This document shows, one piece after another, positions 1-8,792 of a stretch of 64,000 nucleotides of DNA. The notes beneath the pieces are model-generated. The model was not told where the DNA came from and did no database searches. It saw only the letters and a program-made list of their open reading frames with translations. The stretch comes from a beta proteobacterium AAP99 (GTDB lineage Bacteria; Pseudomonadota; Gammaproteobacteria; Burkholderiales; Burkholderiaceae_C): assembly GCA_001295775.1 (NCBI GenBank), contig LJIA01000014.1:1-64000 (forward strand), written 5' to 3'. Every line of letters starts with the position of its first letter. The stretch's first letter is position 1. The position numbers and the translations under genes are program-made.

Positions 1-1
1 C

Positions 2-2371
2 GCCCTCGAGCGGCTCCCTAGCGGGCAGGTGCCGAACCCACCTCCCCCAACCCCCTCCTCCCGGGGAGGAGGGGGCAACCGCAGTGCGAGCAGGCTCACC
101 GCCCTTTGGATCACGCCGATGCGGGCGCTGGCGGCGGATTCGCAACGCGCGCTGCAAGACGCCTGCGACGCGCTGCTGCCGCAGTGGGAGGTGGGCCTGC
201 GCACGGGCGATATCGACGCCGCCACCCGCTCCGCACAGAACAAGTCCCTGCCCGAGGCGCTGGTCACCACACCGGAGAGCCTGAGCCTGCTGCTGGCGCG
301 CGAGGACGCTGGGCAGATGCTGGCCGGCGTGCGCTATGTGGTCTGTGACGAGTGGCATGAGCTCATGGGCAACAAGCGCGGCACGCAGGTCATGCTCGCA
401 CTGGCCCGGCTGGCCACACTCAACCCGGCCCTGCAGGTCTGGGGCCTCTCGGCCACGCTCGGCAATCTGGACGAAGCGCTGGCGGCGCTGGCCAGCGGGC
501 TGCAAACGGACGCTGTGCGCGTGCAGGGGGAGACACCCAAGCAGCTGCAGATCGACACCCTGATCCCGGAGAGCATCGAGCGCTTCCCCTGGGGCGGGCA
601 CCTCGGCGCGCGCATGGTGGAGCCGGTGGTGCGCGAGCTGGACAGTGCGAGCACGACGCTGGTCTTCACCAACACGCGCAGCCAGGCCGAGATCTGGTAC
701 CAGCTCCTGCTGGATGCGCGGCCGGACTGGGCCGGGCTGATCGCGCTGCATCACGGCTCACTCGACAAGGAGGTGCGCGAGTGGGTGGAAGCGGGCCTGA
801 AGGCCGGGCAGCTCAAGGCCGTGGTCTGCACCTCCAGCCTGGATCTGGGCGTGGACTTCCTGCCGGTGGAGCGCGTGCTGCAGATCGGCAGCGCCAAGGG
901 TGTGGCCCGCCTGCTGCAGCGCGCCGGGCGCAGCGGCCACGCGCCCGGGCGGCCCTCGCGCATCACCCTGGTACCCACCAACGCACTCGAATTGCCGGAG
1001 GCCGCCGCCGCGCGTGAGGCCGCGGCGGCGCGGCGCATCGAACCGCGCCGGCCGATTGCCGCGCCGCTGGACGTGCTCGTGCAGCACCTCGCCACGCTCG
1101 CCCTGGGCAGTGACGCAGACGGCCCGGGCTTCGAACCCGAAGCCACCTTCGCCGAAGTCCGCCGCGCCTACCCCTACCGCGAACTCTCGCGCGAGGCCTT
1201 CGACTGGGCGGTGGGCTTTCTGGAAGGTGGCGGGCCGCTGTCGGCCTATCCGGACTATCACCGCATCGTGCGCGCGACGGATGAGGCAGGCCGCGTGCGC
1301 TCGCCTTTGCGCTTCGTCATGCCGCGCAAGGACCTCGCGCTGCGCCACCGGATGAGCATCGGCACCATCGTGTCGGATTCTGCACTCAAGGTCGCCTGGG
1401 CCAGTGGTGGAACACTCGGCACCATCGAGGAAGGCTTCATCGCGCGCCTCAAACCCGGCGACGCCTTCACCTTTGCCGGGCGCATTCTTGAACTGGTGCG
1501 GGTGCGCGACATGACCGCCACCGTCAAGAAGGCCACGCGCAAGACCGGCGTGGTGCCGCAGTGGGGCGGCGGCAAGATGCCTCTGTCCAGCGAGCTGGCC
1601 GACGCCACCCTGGCCGTGCTGGATGACTGGCACCGCGGCAACGCGCCGGGGCCGGAGCTGGCTGCCGTGCAGCCCCTGCTGCAGCTGCAAAGCGAGTGGT
1701 CTGCCCTGCCCCGCACTGGCGTGCTGGTGGCCGAGCAGCTGGAGAGCAAGGAGGGCTACCACCTCTTCTGCTACCCCTTTGCGGGGCGCATGGTGCACAT
1801 CGGCCTGGCCTCGCTGCTGGCCTTTCGCGCGGCACGGCACAACCCGGGCACCTTCTCGATCTCGATGAACGACTACGGCTTCGAGCTGATGTCGCTGCAG
1901 CCCTTCGACTGGCCGGCGTTGTTCGAGGACGGTCTGCTTGAGGACGAACACCTGCTGGACGACGTGCTCGAGAGCCTGAACGCCAGCGAACTGGCGCAGC
2001 GGCGCTTTCGCGAGATTGCGCGCATCAGCGGGCTGATCTTTCAGGGCTTTCCGGGTGCGGCGCGCTCCACACGTACGCTGCAGGCTTCATCGAGCCTGTT
2101 CTACGAGGTCTTTCGCAAGCACGACACCGGCAACCTGCTGCTGGCGCAAAGCGAGCGCGAGGTGCTGGAACAGGAGCTGGAGCTGGCGCGCCTGAAGGCG
2201 GCGCTGACACGCATGCGCGAATGGCAGCGGGTGTTCAAGCGGCCGCACCGGCCCACGCCATTTGCCTTCGCGCTGATGATCGAACGCCTGCGCGAAGCCG
2301 TGACCACCGAGAAACTGAGTGACCGCGTGGCTCGGATGGTCGCCGAGCTGGAGCGCGCTGCCGCAGGCTGA
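2..2371 (+). CDS. Ligase-associated DEXH-box (Lhr-type) DNA helicase, 5' end outside the window
   Basis: SF2 helicase of the Lhr-like, ligase-associated group, expected to act in DNA repair with an ATP-dependent ligase, a nuclease and PdeM. Counting from a GTG at 29, I see motif Ia TPMRALAAD (about 30-37), TTPES (80-84), a DEWH box (107-110) typical of this subgroup, SAT (141-143), TNTRSQAE, and motif VI QRAGRSGH near residue 300, followed by the long Lhr-type C-terminal part. The Walker A motif is absent from the window. The frame is open to base 2, so the gene starts further left and the GTG at 29 is probably not the true start. A Pro/Gly low-complexity stretch (bases 32-80) interrupts the normally short segment before motif Ia. 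It ends 3 nt before the stop of the convergent small gene. Assignment to the family is secure; its role here is inferred. Confidence 0.88.
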   Translation, partial: ALERLPSGQVPNPPPPTPSSRGGGGNRSASRLTALWITPMRALAADSQRALQDACDALLPQWEVGLRTGDIDAATRSAQNKSLPEALVTTPESLSLLLAREDAGQMLAGVRYVVCDEWHELMGNKRGTQVMLALARLATLNPALQVWGLSATLGNLDEALAALASGLQTDAVRVQGETPKQLQIDTLIPESIERFPWGGHLGARMVEPVVRELDSASTTLVFTNTRSQAEIWYQLLLDARPDWAGLIALHHGSLDKEVREWVEAGLKAGQLKAVVCTSSLDLGVDFLPVERVLQIGSAKGVARLLQRAGRSGHAPGRPSRITLVPTNALELPEAAAAREAAAARRIEPRRPIAAPLDVLVQHLATLALGSDADGPGFEPEATFAEVRRAYPYRELSREAFDWAVGFLEGGGPLSAYPDYHRIVRATDEAGRVRSPLRFVMPRKDLALRHRMSIGTIVSDSALKVAWASGGTLGTIEEGFIARLKPGDAFTFAGRILELVRVRDMTATVKKATRKTGVVPQWGGGKMPLSSELADATLAVLDDWHRGNAPGPELAAVQPLLQLQSEWSALPRTGVLVAEQLESKEGYHLFCYPFAGRMVHIGLASLLAFRAARHNPGTFSISMNDYGFELMSLQPFDWPALFEDGLLEDEHLLDDVLESLNASELAQRRFREIARISGLIFQGFPGAARSTRTLQASSSLFYEVFRKHDTGNLLLAQSEREVLEQELELARLKAALTRMREWQRVFKRPHRPTPFAFALMIERLREAVTTEKLSDRVARMVAELERAAAG
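51..75. repeat. C/G-rich inverted repeat inside the helicase frame
   Basis: The arms CCCCCTCCTCCC (51-62) and GGGAGGAGGGGG (64-75) are perfect reverse complements separated by one base. They encode the odd Pro-rich then Gly-rich stretch of the helicase reading frame. Confidence 0.7.
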
Positions 2372-2374
2372 GGT

Positions 2375-2764
2375 TCAGTCCGCAGATGCGCTGCGCTGCA
2401 GGCAGGTGATCGCGTCGGCCAAGGCCAGGCGGATCCAGTGGCGATGCGGGTGGTTCCAGGCGAGCTCGGCAACGATCGCGTCATTGGCGCGGCCGGAGTC
2501 CTGTTCAGCGCCCATGAGCTGGTCCCAGCGCAGAGCCACCGCAGTGGCGTTCACGGCCGGGCCGAGGTAGGCGTGCATCAATGCGCCGATGGCGCAGCCG
2601 GCGGCTGAGGGTTCGTGCTGAAAGGGCGCAGTCATGAGCGGCGCGATCGGGTGAGCGCCGCAAACGGGGGCGGGTTGCAAGGCATGCATCGGGGGCTTTC
2701 CAGAGGATGCGGCCGAGCCGGATGGGCAAGCCGCCTGGGGCAGGGTGAGTTGACGTTTGGTCAT
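2375..2764 (-). CDS. Hypothetical protein
   Basis: A frame of about 129 residues that I do not recognise. An in-frame ATG lies upstream at 2791, but the ATG at 2764 has a purine-rich GGGACAGG about 10 nt before it, so I prefer 2764. The C-terminal half (HAYLGPAVNATAVALRWDQL and a Trp/His-rich stretch) looks like a folded, partly helical domain. The N-terminal third is Pro/Ala/Ser-rich and unremarkable. No signal peptide or membrane helix is evident. It converges on the helicase gene with a 3-nt gap. Codon use is like that of its neighbours, which supports a real gene, but a spurious frame cannot be excluded. Confidence 0.45.
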   Translation of the reverse strand: MTKRQLTLPQAACPSGSAASSGKPPMHALQPAPVCGAHPIAPLMTAPFQHEPSAAGCAIGALMHAYLGPAVNATAVALRWDQLMGAEQDSGRANDAIVAELAWNHPHRHWIRLALADAITCLQRSASAD

Positions 2765-2949
2765 GTTGAGCAGACCTGTCCCGAACGTCATTGTTCGCCC
2801 CGAGGCCTACGCCGGCCAGTTAACAACTGTGAAGTGGGTGGGGCGCTCTACCCAGATTGCTTTGTCTATGGAAGCGTGCATCAGACTGCGGAACCCCACC
2901 GGGCGGCCGCAGTCCCGGCGCACGCGTCGCCCCACGCAGCGAGCATGCG

Positions 2950-4968
2950 CTAGAGCTTGAAGGCCACCGCGGCTTCGTGCAGCTGAATGCCGTTCTGTTC
3001 GAGCTGCCGTGAGGCAGCCGCGATCTCCTCGACCAGTGCAGCGTTTCCTTGCTGCACGTTGTTCAGGTCCGAGATCGCCCCGAAAACCTCGGTCACGCTC
3101 GAGCCCTGCGCCTGGATGCGATCGGCCAGCGCGGTGATCATGCCGCTGATCTCTCGCACGGAGTCCACATTGGCGGCCACGCCCACGGCTGCGGCCTCGG
3201 CGCGCTTGTTGCCCTGGGCCACATGCTCGGTGCTAGTCTGCACGATCTGCTTGATCTCGCGCGCCGCTTCCGCAGAGCGCTGCGCCAGCGTGCGCACCTC
3301 CTGGGCCACGACAGCAAAGCCGCGCCCAGCCTCGCCGGCACGGGCGGCCTCCACGCTGGCGTTCAGCGCGAGGATGTTGGTCTGAAAGGCGATGCCGTCA
3401 ATCATGCTGACGAACTCGGAGATCTTGGCGCTGGCCTCTGCAATGCGGGCCATGCTCTCGCGCACGTCCTGCATCTGCGTGCCAGCCACTTCGGACTGCT
3501 CGCGTGCCTGGGTCACGCGTTGTGCCGCCTGCTTGAGGTCTGCCGCACTGGCGGAGATGCCTTCCTTCAGGGTCTCAACGGTAGAGGTCGTCTGCTCGAT
3601 GGCTGCAGCCGCCTCCTCGGTACGAGATGAAAGATCCTGGTTGCCCTTGGCGATCTCGCGCGAAGCCACGGACACGGATTCCGACGACTCCTGGATCACG
3701 CGCAGCGCCTCACGCATGGACTGCATCGACAAGCCCAGTGCGTTCAGGGACTCTGCTATTTCGTCACTGCCCCAGCTGCGCGGCTGCTGGGTCAGATCGT
3801 TTCGCGCCATGCGGTCCACATAGCCACCCAGGTGGCGCATGCCGCCGCCGGTGACGAGATAGAAGGCATAGAGCAGATACGCGGCCATGAACAGGGAGAA
3901 GATGATCACGCCAGCGGCCAGGTTGCGCTGCCACTCGAAGCCTTCGATGCGCTTGGCCAGCAGGCCATCGAGCACGGTCAGGGCGCGGTCCACCTTCTCG
4001 AACTGCAGCTTCAGGGTCTTGGTAGCGCTTTCCCAATAGGCCTGCGGATCGCCCTGGGGGGTATCCGCACGGAAGGTCTTGGTGACCAGCTCGCTGTAGG
4101 ACTTGGCTGCTTCCAGGCCCTCATCCATGTCCAAGGCCGCCTTCAGGGACGGGTTGGCCTTGACAGCCTGTGCCGCCGCAGCGCGAATGCCATCCACGCT
4201 CAAGCGCACCTCCGTGGCCCGTTCCAGCACCTCATTGCGCTCGTCGGGCGTGATGCTGCCGGCAGCCAGAATGCGTCGGCCCGTGCCGCGCAACCAGCTC
4301 GCGCGCTCAAGGAATAGCGGCGCCTTGGCCACCGACAGATCCATCACATAGAAGGAGTCCGGATCGGGGTCGAGCACCAGATTCGAGGTGATGGACAGAT
4401 GTTCCATGTACTCCAGCAGCTTCTGTACCACTGCGGTATGTGCCTTGAAGTTGTCTGCAGGATTGGTGCCCTGCCAGCCCTGACGTAAGGCACCGACCGC
4501 ACTGACCAGATCGGCCGTCTGGCTGGATGCATCCAGCTTGTTTGAGGTAGCCGCCTCCGCAGCGACCACCGCCTTGAGCGCTGCATCCACGCGCGTGCCT
4601 GCATCCTTTACCCGGTCCTCCAGGCTGCGGTCACCATTGAGGAAGGCCGTGCTGAGTGAGCGGTGGTCATGCAAGGCGTCCATCAGCTTGAAGGCGGGGC
4701 GGATCACTTGCACGCCGAGGCGCTCCTGGCTGCTGAAATCGATCTGGGCACTCATGCCACGGAAGAACAGCACAGAGAGCACCAGGACCGGGATCAGGAA
4801 TGCGATCGATACGATCATGGACTTGGCCACGAACTTCATCGAGCGCATCACCCGTACGCCGGGCGCCATCACGCCATGGTGAGCGAAGAAGCCGCCGGTG
4901 CGGCTTGTGGCTGCCGCTGACTTCCGTGCGGTTGCAGGTTCGACACGGACTGACGACTGTGCTTGCAT
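2950..4968 (-). CDS. Methyl-accepting chemotaxis protein
   Basis: Transmembrane chemoreceptor of 672 residues that would signal through CheW/CheA. Start chosen at the ATG at 4968 with GGGGG a few bases upstream; longer frames give implausible N-termini. A cytoplasmic N-terminal extension (about 45 residues) with [11 protein letters not shown] precedes TM1 (about 46-68). A helical periplasmic domain of roughly 275 residues follows, then TM2 (about 347-370), a HAMP-like linker, and the cytoplasmic four-helix bundle. The hairpin tip is unmistakable: [19 protein letters not shown] (about 527-545), then [12 protein letters not shown]. It ends in VAFKL with no NWETF-type CheR-docking tail. The periplasmic domain is not one I can name, so the ligand is unknown. 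The next gene is a paralogue in the same orientation. Confidence 0.93.
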   Translation of the reverse strand: MQAQSSVRVEPATARKSAAATSRTGGFFAHHGVMAPGVRVMRSMKFVAKSMIVSIAFLIPVLVLSVLFFRGMSAQIDFSSQERLGVQVIRPAFKLMDALHDHRSLSTAFLNGDRSLEDRVKDAGTRVDAALKAVVAAEAATSNKLDASSQTADLVSAVGALRQGWQGTNPADNFKAHTAVVQKLLEYMEHLSITSNLVLDPDPDSFYVMDLSVAKAPLFLERASWLRGTGRRILAAGSITPDERNEVLERATEVRLSVDGIRAAAAQAVKANPSLKAALDMDEGLEAAKSYSELVTKTFRADTPQGDPQAYWESATKTLKLQFEKVDRALTVLDGLLAKRIEGFEWQRNLAAGVIIFSLFMAAYLLYAFYLVTGGGMRHLGGYVDRMARNDLTQQPRSWGSDEIAESLNALGLSMQSMREALRVIQESSESVSVASREIAKGNQDLSSRTEEAAAAIEQTTSTVETLKEGISASAADLKQAAQRVTQAREQSEVAGTQMQDVRESMARIAEASAKISEFVSMIDGIAFQTNILALNASVEAARAGEAGRGFAVVAQEVRTLAQRSAEAAREIKQIVQTSTEHVAQGNKRAEAAAVGVAANVDSVREISGMITALADRIQAQGSSVTEVFGAISDLNNVQQGNAALVEEIAAASRQLEQNGIQLHEAAVAFKL

Positions 4969-5228
4969 GAATGCCCCCGAATAGAGGAAGGCACGCCGTG
5001 GCGAAGGAGTCGCCACGCGGCGCGAGATCGATTGAATTACTGACGAGTATTGCGACTGCGTGCGCAGTACCAGTGCTCGATCAGCAGGACAAAAGCCGCT
5101 CAATTCATGCAAGCCGACACGATGCGAGCGCGCTCCAAACAGCAGGCGCTCGCGCCGCCGTGCATCGATGCACACGACGGGCCATGCGCGGCTGCACTGC
5201 GCAGGAGCTTGATCGGGTCTGGCGAGTG
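4969..5228 (-). promoter_or_regulatory. Intergenic region upstream of the first chemoreceptor gene
   Basis: About 260 bp between the stop of the broken receptor gene and the start of the intact one. It must hold the promoter of the intact gene unless the two are co-transcribed. I saw no convincing -35/-10 pair, repeat or terminator in it. Confidence 0.35.
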
Positions 5229-7223
5229 CTAGAGCTTGAACACGGCCGCTGCGTCACGCAGGGCCTCGCCGCTGTTCTGCAGTTGGCTGGCCGACGCCGC
5301 AATCTCCTCGACCAGCGCAGCATTGGCCTGCTGGCTTTGCGTGAGCTCGCGTACAGCCTTGCTCATCTCAGACACCCCGGTGCTTTGCTCACCGCTGGCG
5401 CGGGTGATGTCATGGATGACCACGCTGGTCTTGCGTACGGAATCGACCATCTCCTGCATGGTGGTGCCTGCGGCATTCACCTGTTGAGTCCCGGCCTCGA
5501 TCTCTCCGGTGTTGGCGCTGACGATGGTGTTGATCTGCTTGGCAGCCTCGGCGGCGCGCTGCGCCAGACTGCGCACCTCCTGCGCCACCACCGCAAAGCC
5601 ACGCCCTGCTTCACCAGCGCGCGCGGCTTCCACGCTGGCGTTCAGCGCAAGGATGTTGGTCTGGAAGCTGATGCCGTCGATCATGCCGACGATCTCGCCG
5701 ATCTGTTTGCTCTTGGCCTGGATGGCGCTCATGCGCTGCACCACGGCCAAGACGTTGTGGCCGCTGGCCTCGGCCGCTTCGGACAAGCGGGCCATCAGGC
5801 GCTCGGCCTCGCGCACGCTGTTCAGGTTGCGCTCGACGAGCTCGTGCAGCTGATCCATGCCGGCACTGGCCTCCTCCAGCGCCGAGGCGTTCTTCTCGGT
5901 GCGGGCGGAGAGGTCATGATTGCCGGCGGCAATCTCGCGGCTGGACAGGCTCACCGCATCGGCGTTCTGCTGGATGGCGGCCAGGGTGCTCTTCAGGCCC
6001 TGAACAGATTCGAACAGGCGCTTGAGCGAGTAGCCGATCTCATCCTTGCCCCAGACGGCCTGCGGCGTGGTCAGGTCGCCCGCGGCCAGGGCCTTGATGT
6101 GCTTGCCCAGATAGCGGATGCCGCCGTTCTCCACCAGCGAGAACGCGTAGAAGAAGTAGCCCGCCAGCAGCAGAAAGACGCCGACCATCACCAGGATCCA
6201 CACCATGTGGAACTTCAGGCCGTCATGGCGGGCCTGCAGCAGGGCTTCCAGCGCGTCGTGGGCCTTGGAGAAGTTGGCAAACTGCGCGTCGATCAGCGCC
6301 GTGGTGGCGGCAAAGTAGCTTTCCGGCGTGCCGCTCAGACTCTCGCCCAGCAGCGCAGTGCGTACCGCTTTCTCCATGTCGCGCGCGGCACTCAGCCCTT
6401 CCAGCGCGCCGCTGGATTTCAGGCTGGGGTTGTAGACATAGGCACGCTCGAGGCCGTGGGCTACCGCTTCGATGTTCATCTGCAGGCGCACCAGACGGCG
6501 TTCCAGGGCCATGCGCTGTTCCGGCGTGATGCTGCCGTCCACCAGGATCTTGCGGCCCGTGCCGCGCATCCAAGCCGAGTCTTCGAGCATCGCCGGGCCG
6601 AGGCCGACCGTAGTGACCACCAAGTAGTAGGAGTCCAGGTCCGGGGCGAGTACGAGGCCGGACTTGTCGCCCACGGTTTCCACGTAGGTCAGCAGCTTCT
6701 CCACCAGGTCAGTGTGCGCCGCAAAGTTGGCCTTGGCGTCGGTGGTGGCCGACCAGCCGGAGACCAGTGCGTTCACGTCGGACTCCAGCTCTTTGAAGTC
6801 CGGCCGGGTGCCGGTGGGCGCACCATGGGCGGCGTCGGCGGTGCGCAGCTTGGCGAGCGCCTAGGTGACCTTGGCGCTGGCTTCGTCCATGCGCGCCTTG
6901 GCGGCCGCATCGCCGCTCAGCGCAGCAGTGCTCAACCCGCGATGCACTTGCAGGGTCTGCAGCACCGGGTAGACCTCCTGCACCAGCGCTGCGCCGGAAA
7001 TTTCGTCCGCAGTGAAGTGGATGTCTGCCCACTCCTTCTCGATGTAGGCGTAAAGCGTCAGCAGCAGGGGCGCCACGAAGACCGCCGTGATGATCCAGGC
7101 CTTGGCTTTGAAGCGCAGGTTGCGGAACATCCGGATACCCGGCGCCATCGCGCCGTGGACTTCGGCCAGCTTGTGCGTGTGGGCCGCTGCCGGCGCAGCG
7201 CCAATCGTTTGAGTTGCGTTCAC
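5229..7223 (-). pseudogene. Methyl-accepting chemotaxis protein interrupted by an in-frame TAG
   Basis: Paralogue of the neighbouring receptor. The GTG start at 7223 is preceded by GGGAGG (CGGGAGGGATCC then GTG). Codons 1-120 encode an N-terminal extension with HGAMAPGIRMF, TM1 and the start of the periplasmic domain, ending in SAKVT. Codon 121 (6861-6863) reads TAG on the minus strand. The same frame continues without a break ([13 protein letters not shown]) through the rest of the periplasmic domain, TM2, HAMP and a complete signalling domain with [19 protein letters not shown], ending in AVFKL. Total 664 codons before the final TAG stop. No frameshift is needed, so this is one nonsense change, a sequencing error, or a read-through codon. 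The downstream part alone would lack TM1. Confidence 0.85.
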
Positions 7224-7563
7224 GGATCCCTCCCGGGGGACACAGTTGAGTGCTGAGGTGTCGGGTGCTTCCGGCGCTCGTGCCGGCCGACGAAGCGGTA
7301 CAGATTGAGCGCATGTTCCGCGCAATCGGTCCCGGCCCATCCGTGGACATGCGTCGTTTACGGGGGTCTATTTCGTTGCGTGACAGTTTGCGGTGTGCGC
7401 CCCGCGGATTGCGGCTGGGGGAGCGGCGGCGGCTCGCTCAAGAGATTGGTGTGCAAATTGGTGGCCGACTTTGTCACTTTCTGGATTACATAAACAAGGC
7501 TTTCCGCATATCTAAAGCAAATCTTGGCGAATTGTCGATCTCAAACTTTTCTGTCCGAAATTG
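7224..7563. other. 340-bp non-coding gap, AT-rich at its right end
   Basis: The left half lies upstream of the interrupted receptor gene and should contain its promoter. The right third (about 7485-7580) is clearly more AT-rich than the surroundings and abuts the 3' end of the LysR gene. I found no gene, tRNA, clear terminator or strong promoter pair. A weak sigma-28-like match points in the wrong direction for the receptor gene. Confidence 0.5.
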
Positions 7564-8625
7564 TCATTTTCTGCTTTCAACCACAGCGCGCGGCGCAGCA
7601 TGATCCGGCGCCTCCAGGTAGCGCAAGAACTCCCGGGCTGCCGCGGAAAGCGGCTGGTCCTTGCGCCAGACCACCGACCAGCGCCGCGGAATCGGAAAGC
7701 CCGCCACGTCCAGAACCACCAGGGGCCCGCTGCCCGGCTCGGCGTGCATGGACGGCGGCGCAGTGTGCTCAAGCGTTTGCGTTGCCCTTGCGTCTGCCGG
7801 CTCCGCCGCTGCAGCCCGGCTGGCTGGAACGCCATCCACCGCACCCACGCCCCAGCCCGAGCTGACCGCAAGACGCGACAGCACCGCCAGCCCCAAGCCG
7901 GCCGCCACGGCGTGCTTGATGGCTTCATTGCTGCCCAGGCTCATGGCCACCTTGGGCGCAAAGCCGGCCTGCGCAAAGTGCTGCTCTGCGGCCATGCGGG
8001 TGCCGCTGCCGGGTTCGCGCATCAGCCAGCGCTCGCCGGCCAGTTCCTCCAATTGAATGCGGCGCCCGGCCAGCGGGTGGTGGGCGGGGGCGACGATGAC
8101 CAGCGGGTTGTCCTGAAACACCAGGCGCTCCAGCGGCAGGTCAGTAGGCAGCATCATCATTACGGCGAGATCGTCTGCGCTGCGGGTCAGGCGCTCGACC
8201 ACGCGGTCGCGGTTTTCCACGGCCAGCTCGATCTCCACGCCGGGATGCGCGGCGGCAAAGGGGCCAAGCAGATCGGGCACGAAATACTCCGCCGTCGTCA
8301 CTGCGGCAATCCGCAAGCGGCCACTCACCAGCCCGTGAATCTCCGCCAGGCGGGACTCAAAGCGCTGCCAGCAAGCGGCCAGCTCGCCCACGGTCTGCTG
8401 CAGCACCTCGCCAGCCTGCGTGAGTCGGATGCGTCGGCCGACGGTCTCGAACAGGGGCTCGCCCACCGTGGCGGCCAGCTCGCGCAGCTGCACGGACACG
8501 GTCGGCTGGCTGACATGCAGCTCCTGTGCGGCCTGGGTAACGGACAGCAGTCGGGCGGCGGCCTCGAAGGCGCGCAGTTGCTGGGGCGTGACGCGCTGCA
8601 GGCGCGAGAGGGTGGGCGCAGTCAT
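7564..8625 (-). CDS. LysR-family transcriptional regulator
   Basis: 353 residues with an N-terminal winged HTH (about 12-70; TPQQLRAFEAAARLLSVTQA, then HVSQPTVSVQLRELA) and a periplasmic-binding-like effector domain (about 95-340; GRLRIAAVTTAEYFVPDLL). The HTH and effector-domain opening resemble the CbbR/YeiE branch of LysR proteins. A roughly 50-residue Ala/Pro-rich insertion (about 258-310) interrupts the C-terminal subdomain, which is unusual; the normal end (FPIPRRWSVVWRKDQPLS then AAAREFLRYLE) follows. It is divergent from icd, and the shared region holds two LysR-type inverted repeats, so autoregulation and control of icd are likely. The effector ligand cannot be read from the sequence. 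Confidence 0.92.
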   Translation of the reverse strand: MTAPTLSRLQRVTPQQLRAFEAAARLLSVTQAAQELHVSQPTVSVQLRELAATVGEPLFETVGRRIRLTQAGEVLQQTVGELAACWQRFESRLAEIHGLVSGRLRIAAVTTAEYFVPDLLGPFAAAHPGVEIELAVENRDRVVERLTRSADDLAVMMMLPTDLPLERLVFQDNPLVIVAPAHHPLAGRRIQLEELAGERWLMREPGSGTRMAAEQHFAQAGFAPKVAMSLGSNEAIKHAVAAGLGLAVLSRLAVSSGWGVGAVDGVPASRAAAAEPADARATQTLEHTAPPSMHAEPGSGPLVVLDVAGFPIPRRWSVVWRKDQPLSAAAREFLRYLEAPDHAAPRAVVESRK

Positions 8626-8690
8626 GAAGACCTTCTGAGGACGGCGAACTCGGCCGGTTGGCGGCGCAATTCAGCTCAGCACCGCCATTT

Positions 8691-8708
8691 CATAGCTTCA
8701 AAGCTATG
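8691..8708. promoter_or_regulatory. Candidate LysR-type operator 1
   Basis: Perfect 18-bp palindrome CATAGCTT-CA-AAGCTATG in the divergent LysR/icd region, containing the T-N11-A arrangement used by LysR proteins (ATAG N8 CTAT). It is flanked by a wider TTTCATA/TATGAAA symmetry. Confidence 0.55.
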
Positions 8709-8722
8709 TGCAGTATGAAAAC

Positions 8723-8737
8723 TAAGTATTTTTCTTA
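8723..8737. promoter_or_regulatory. Candidate LysR-type operator 2
   Basis: TAAG-N7-CTTA inverted repeat, the TNA-N7-TNA layout known for CbbR-like regulators. It lies 14 bp from the first palindrome, on the icd side, where an activation site would be expected. Confidence 0.45.
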
Positions 8738-8792
8738 TTGAAGCAGCTTCCGTAGAGTGCGAACACCTCATCCCACAAGGTTGTTGCACATC

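Noticed and set aside
4971-7256. Open frame of about 760 codons on the plus strand across the interrupted receptor gene
   Set aside because: It is antisense to receptor coding sequence, His/Gly/Arg-rich with no family likeness, and arises from third-position GC bias.
7500-7545. Sigma-28-like match CTAAAG ... GTCGATCT
   Set aside because: Wrong spacing (17 instead of 15) and it points into the 3' end of the LysR gene, not toward the receptors.
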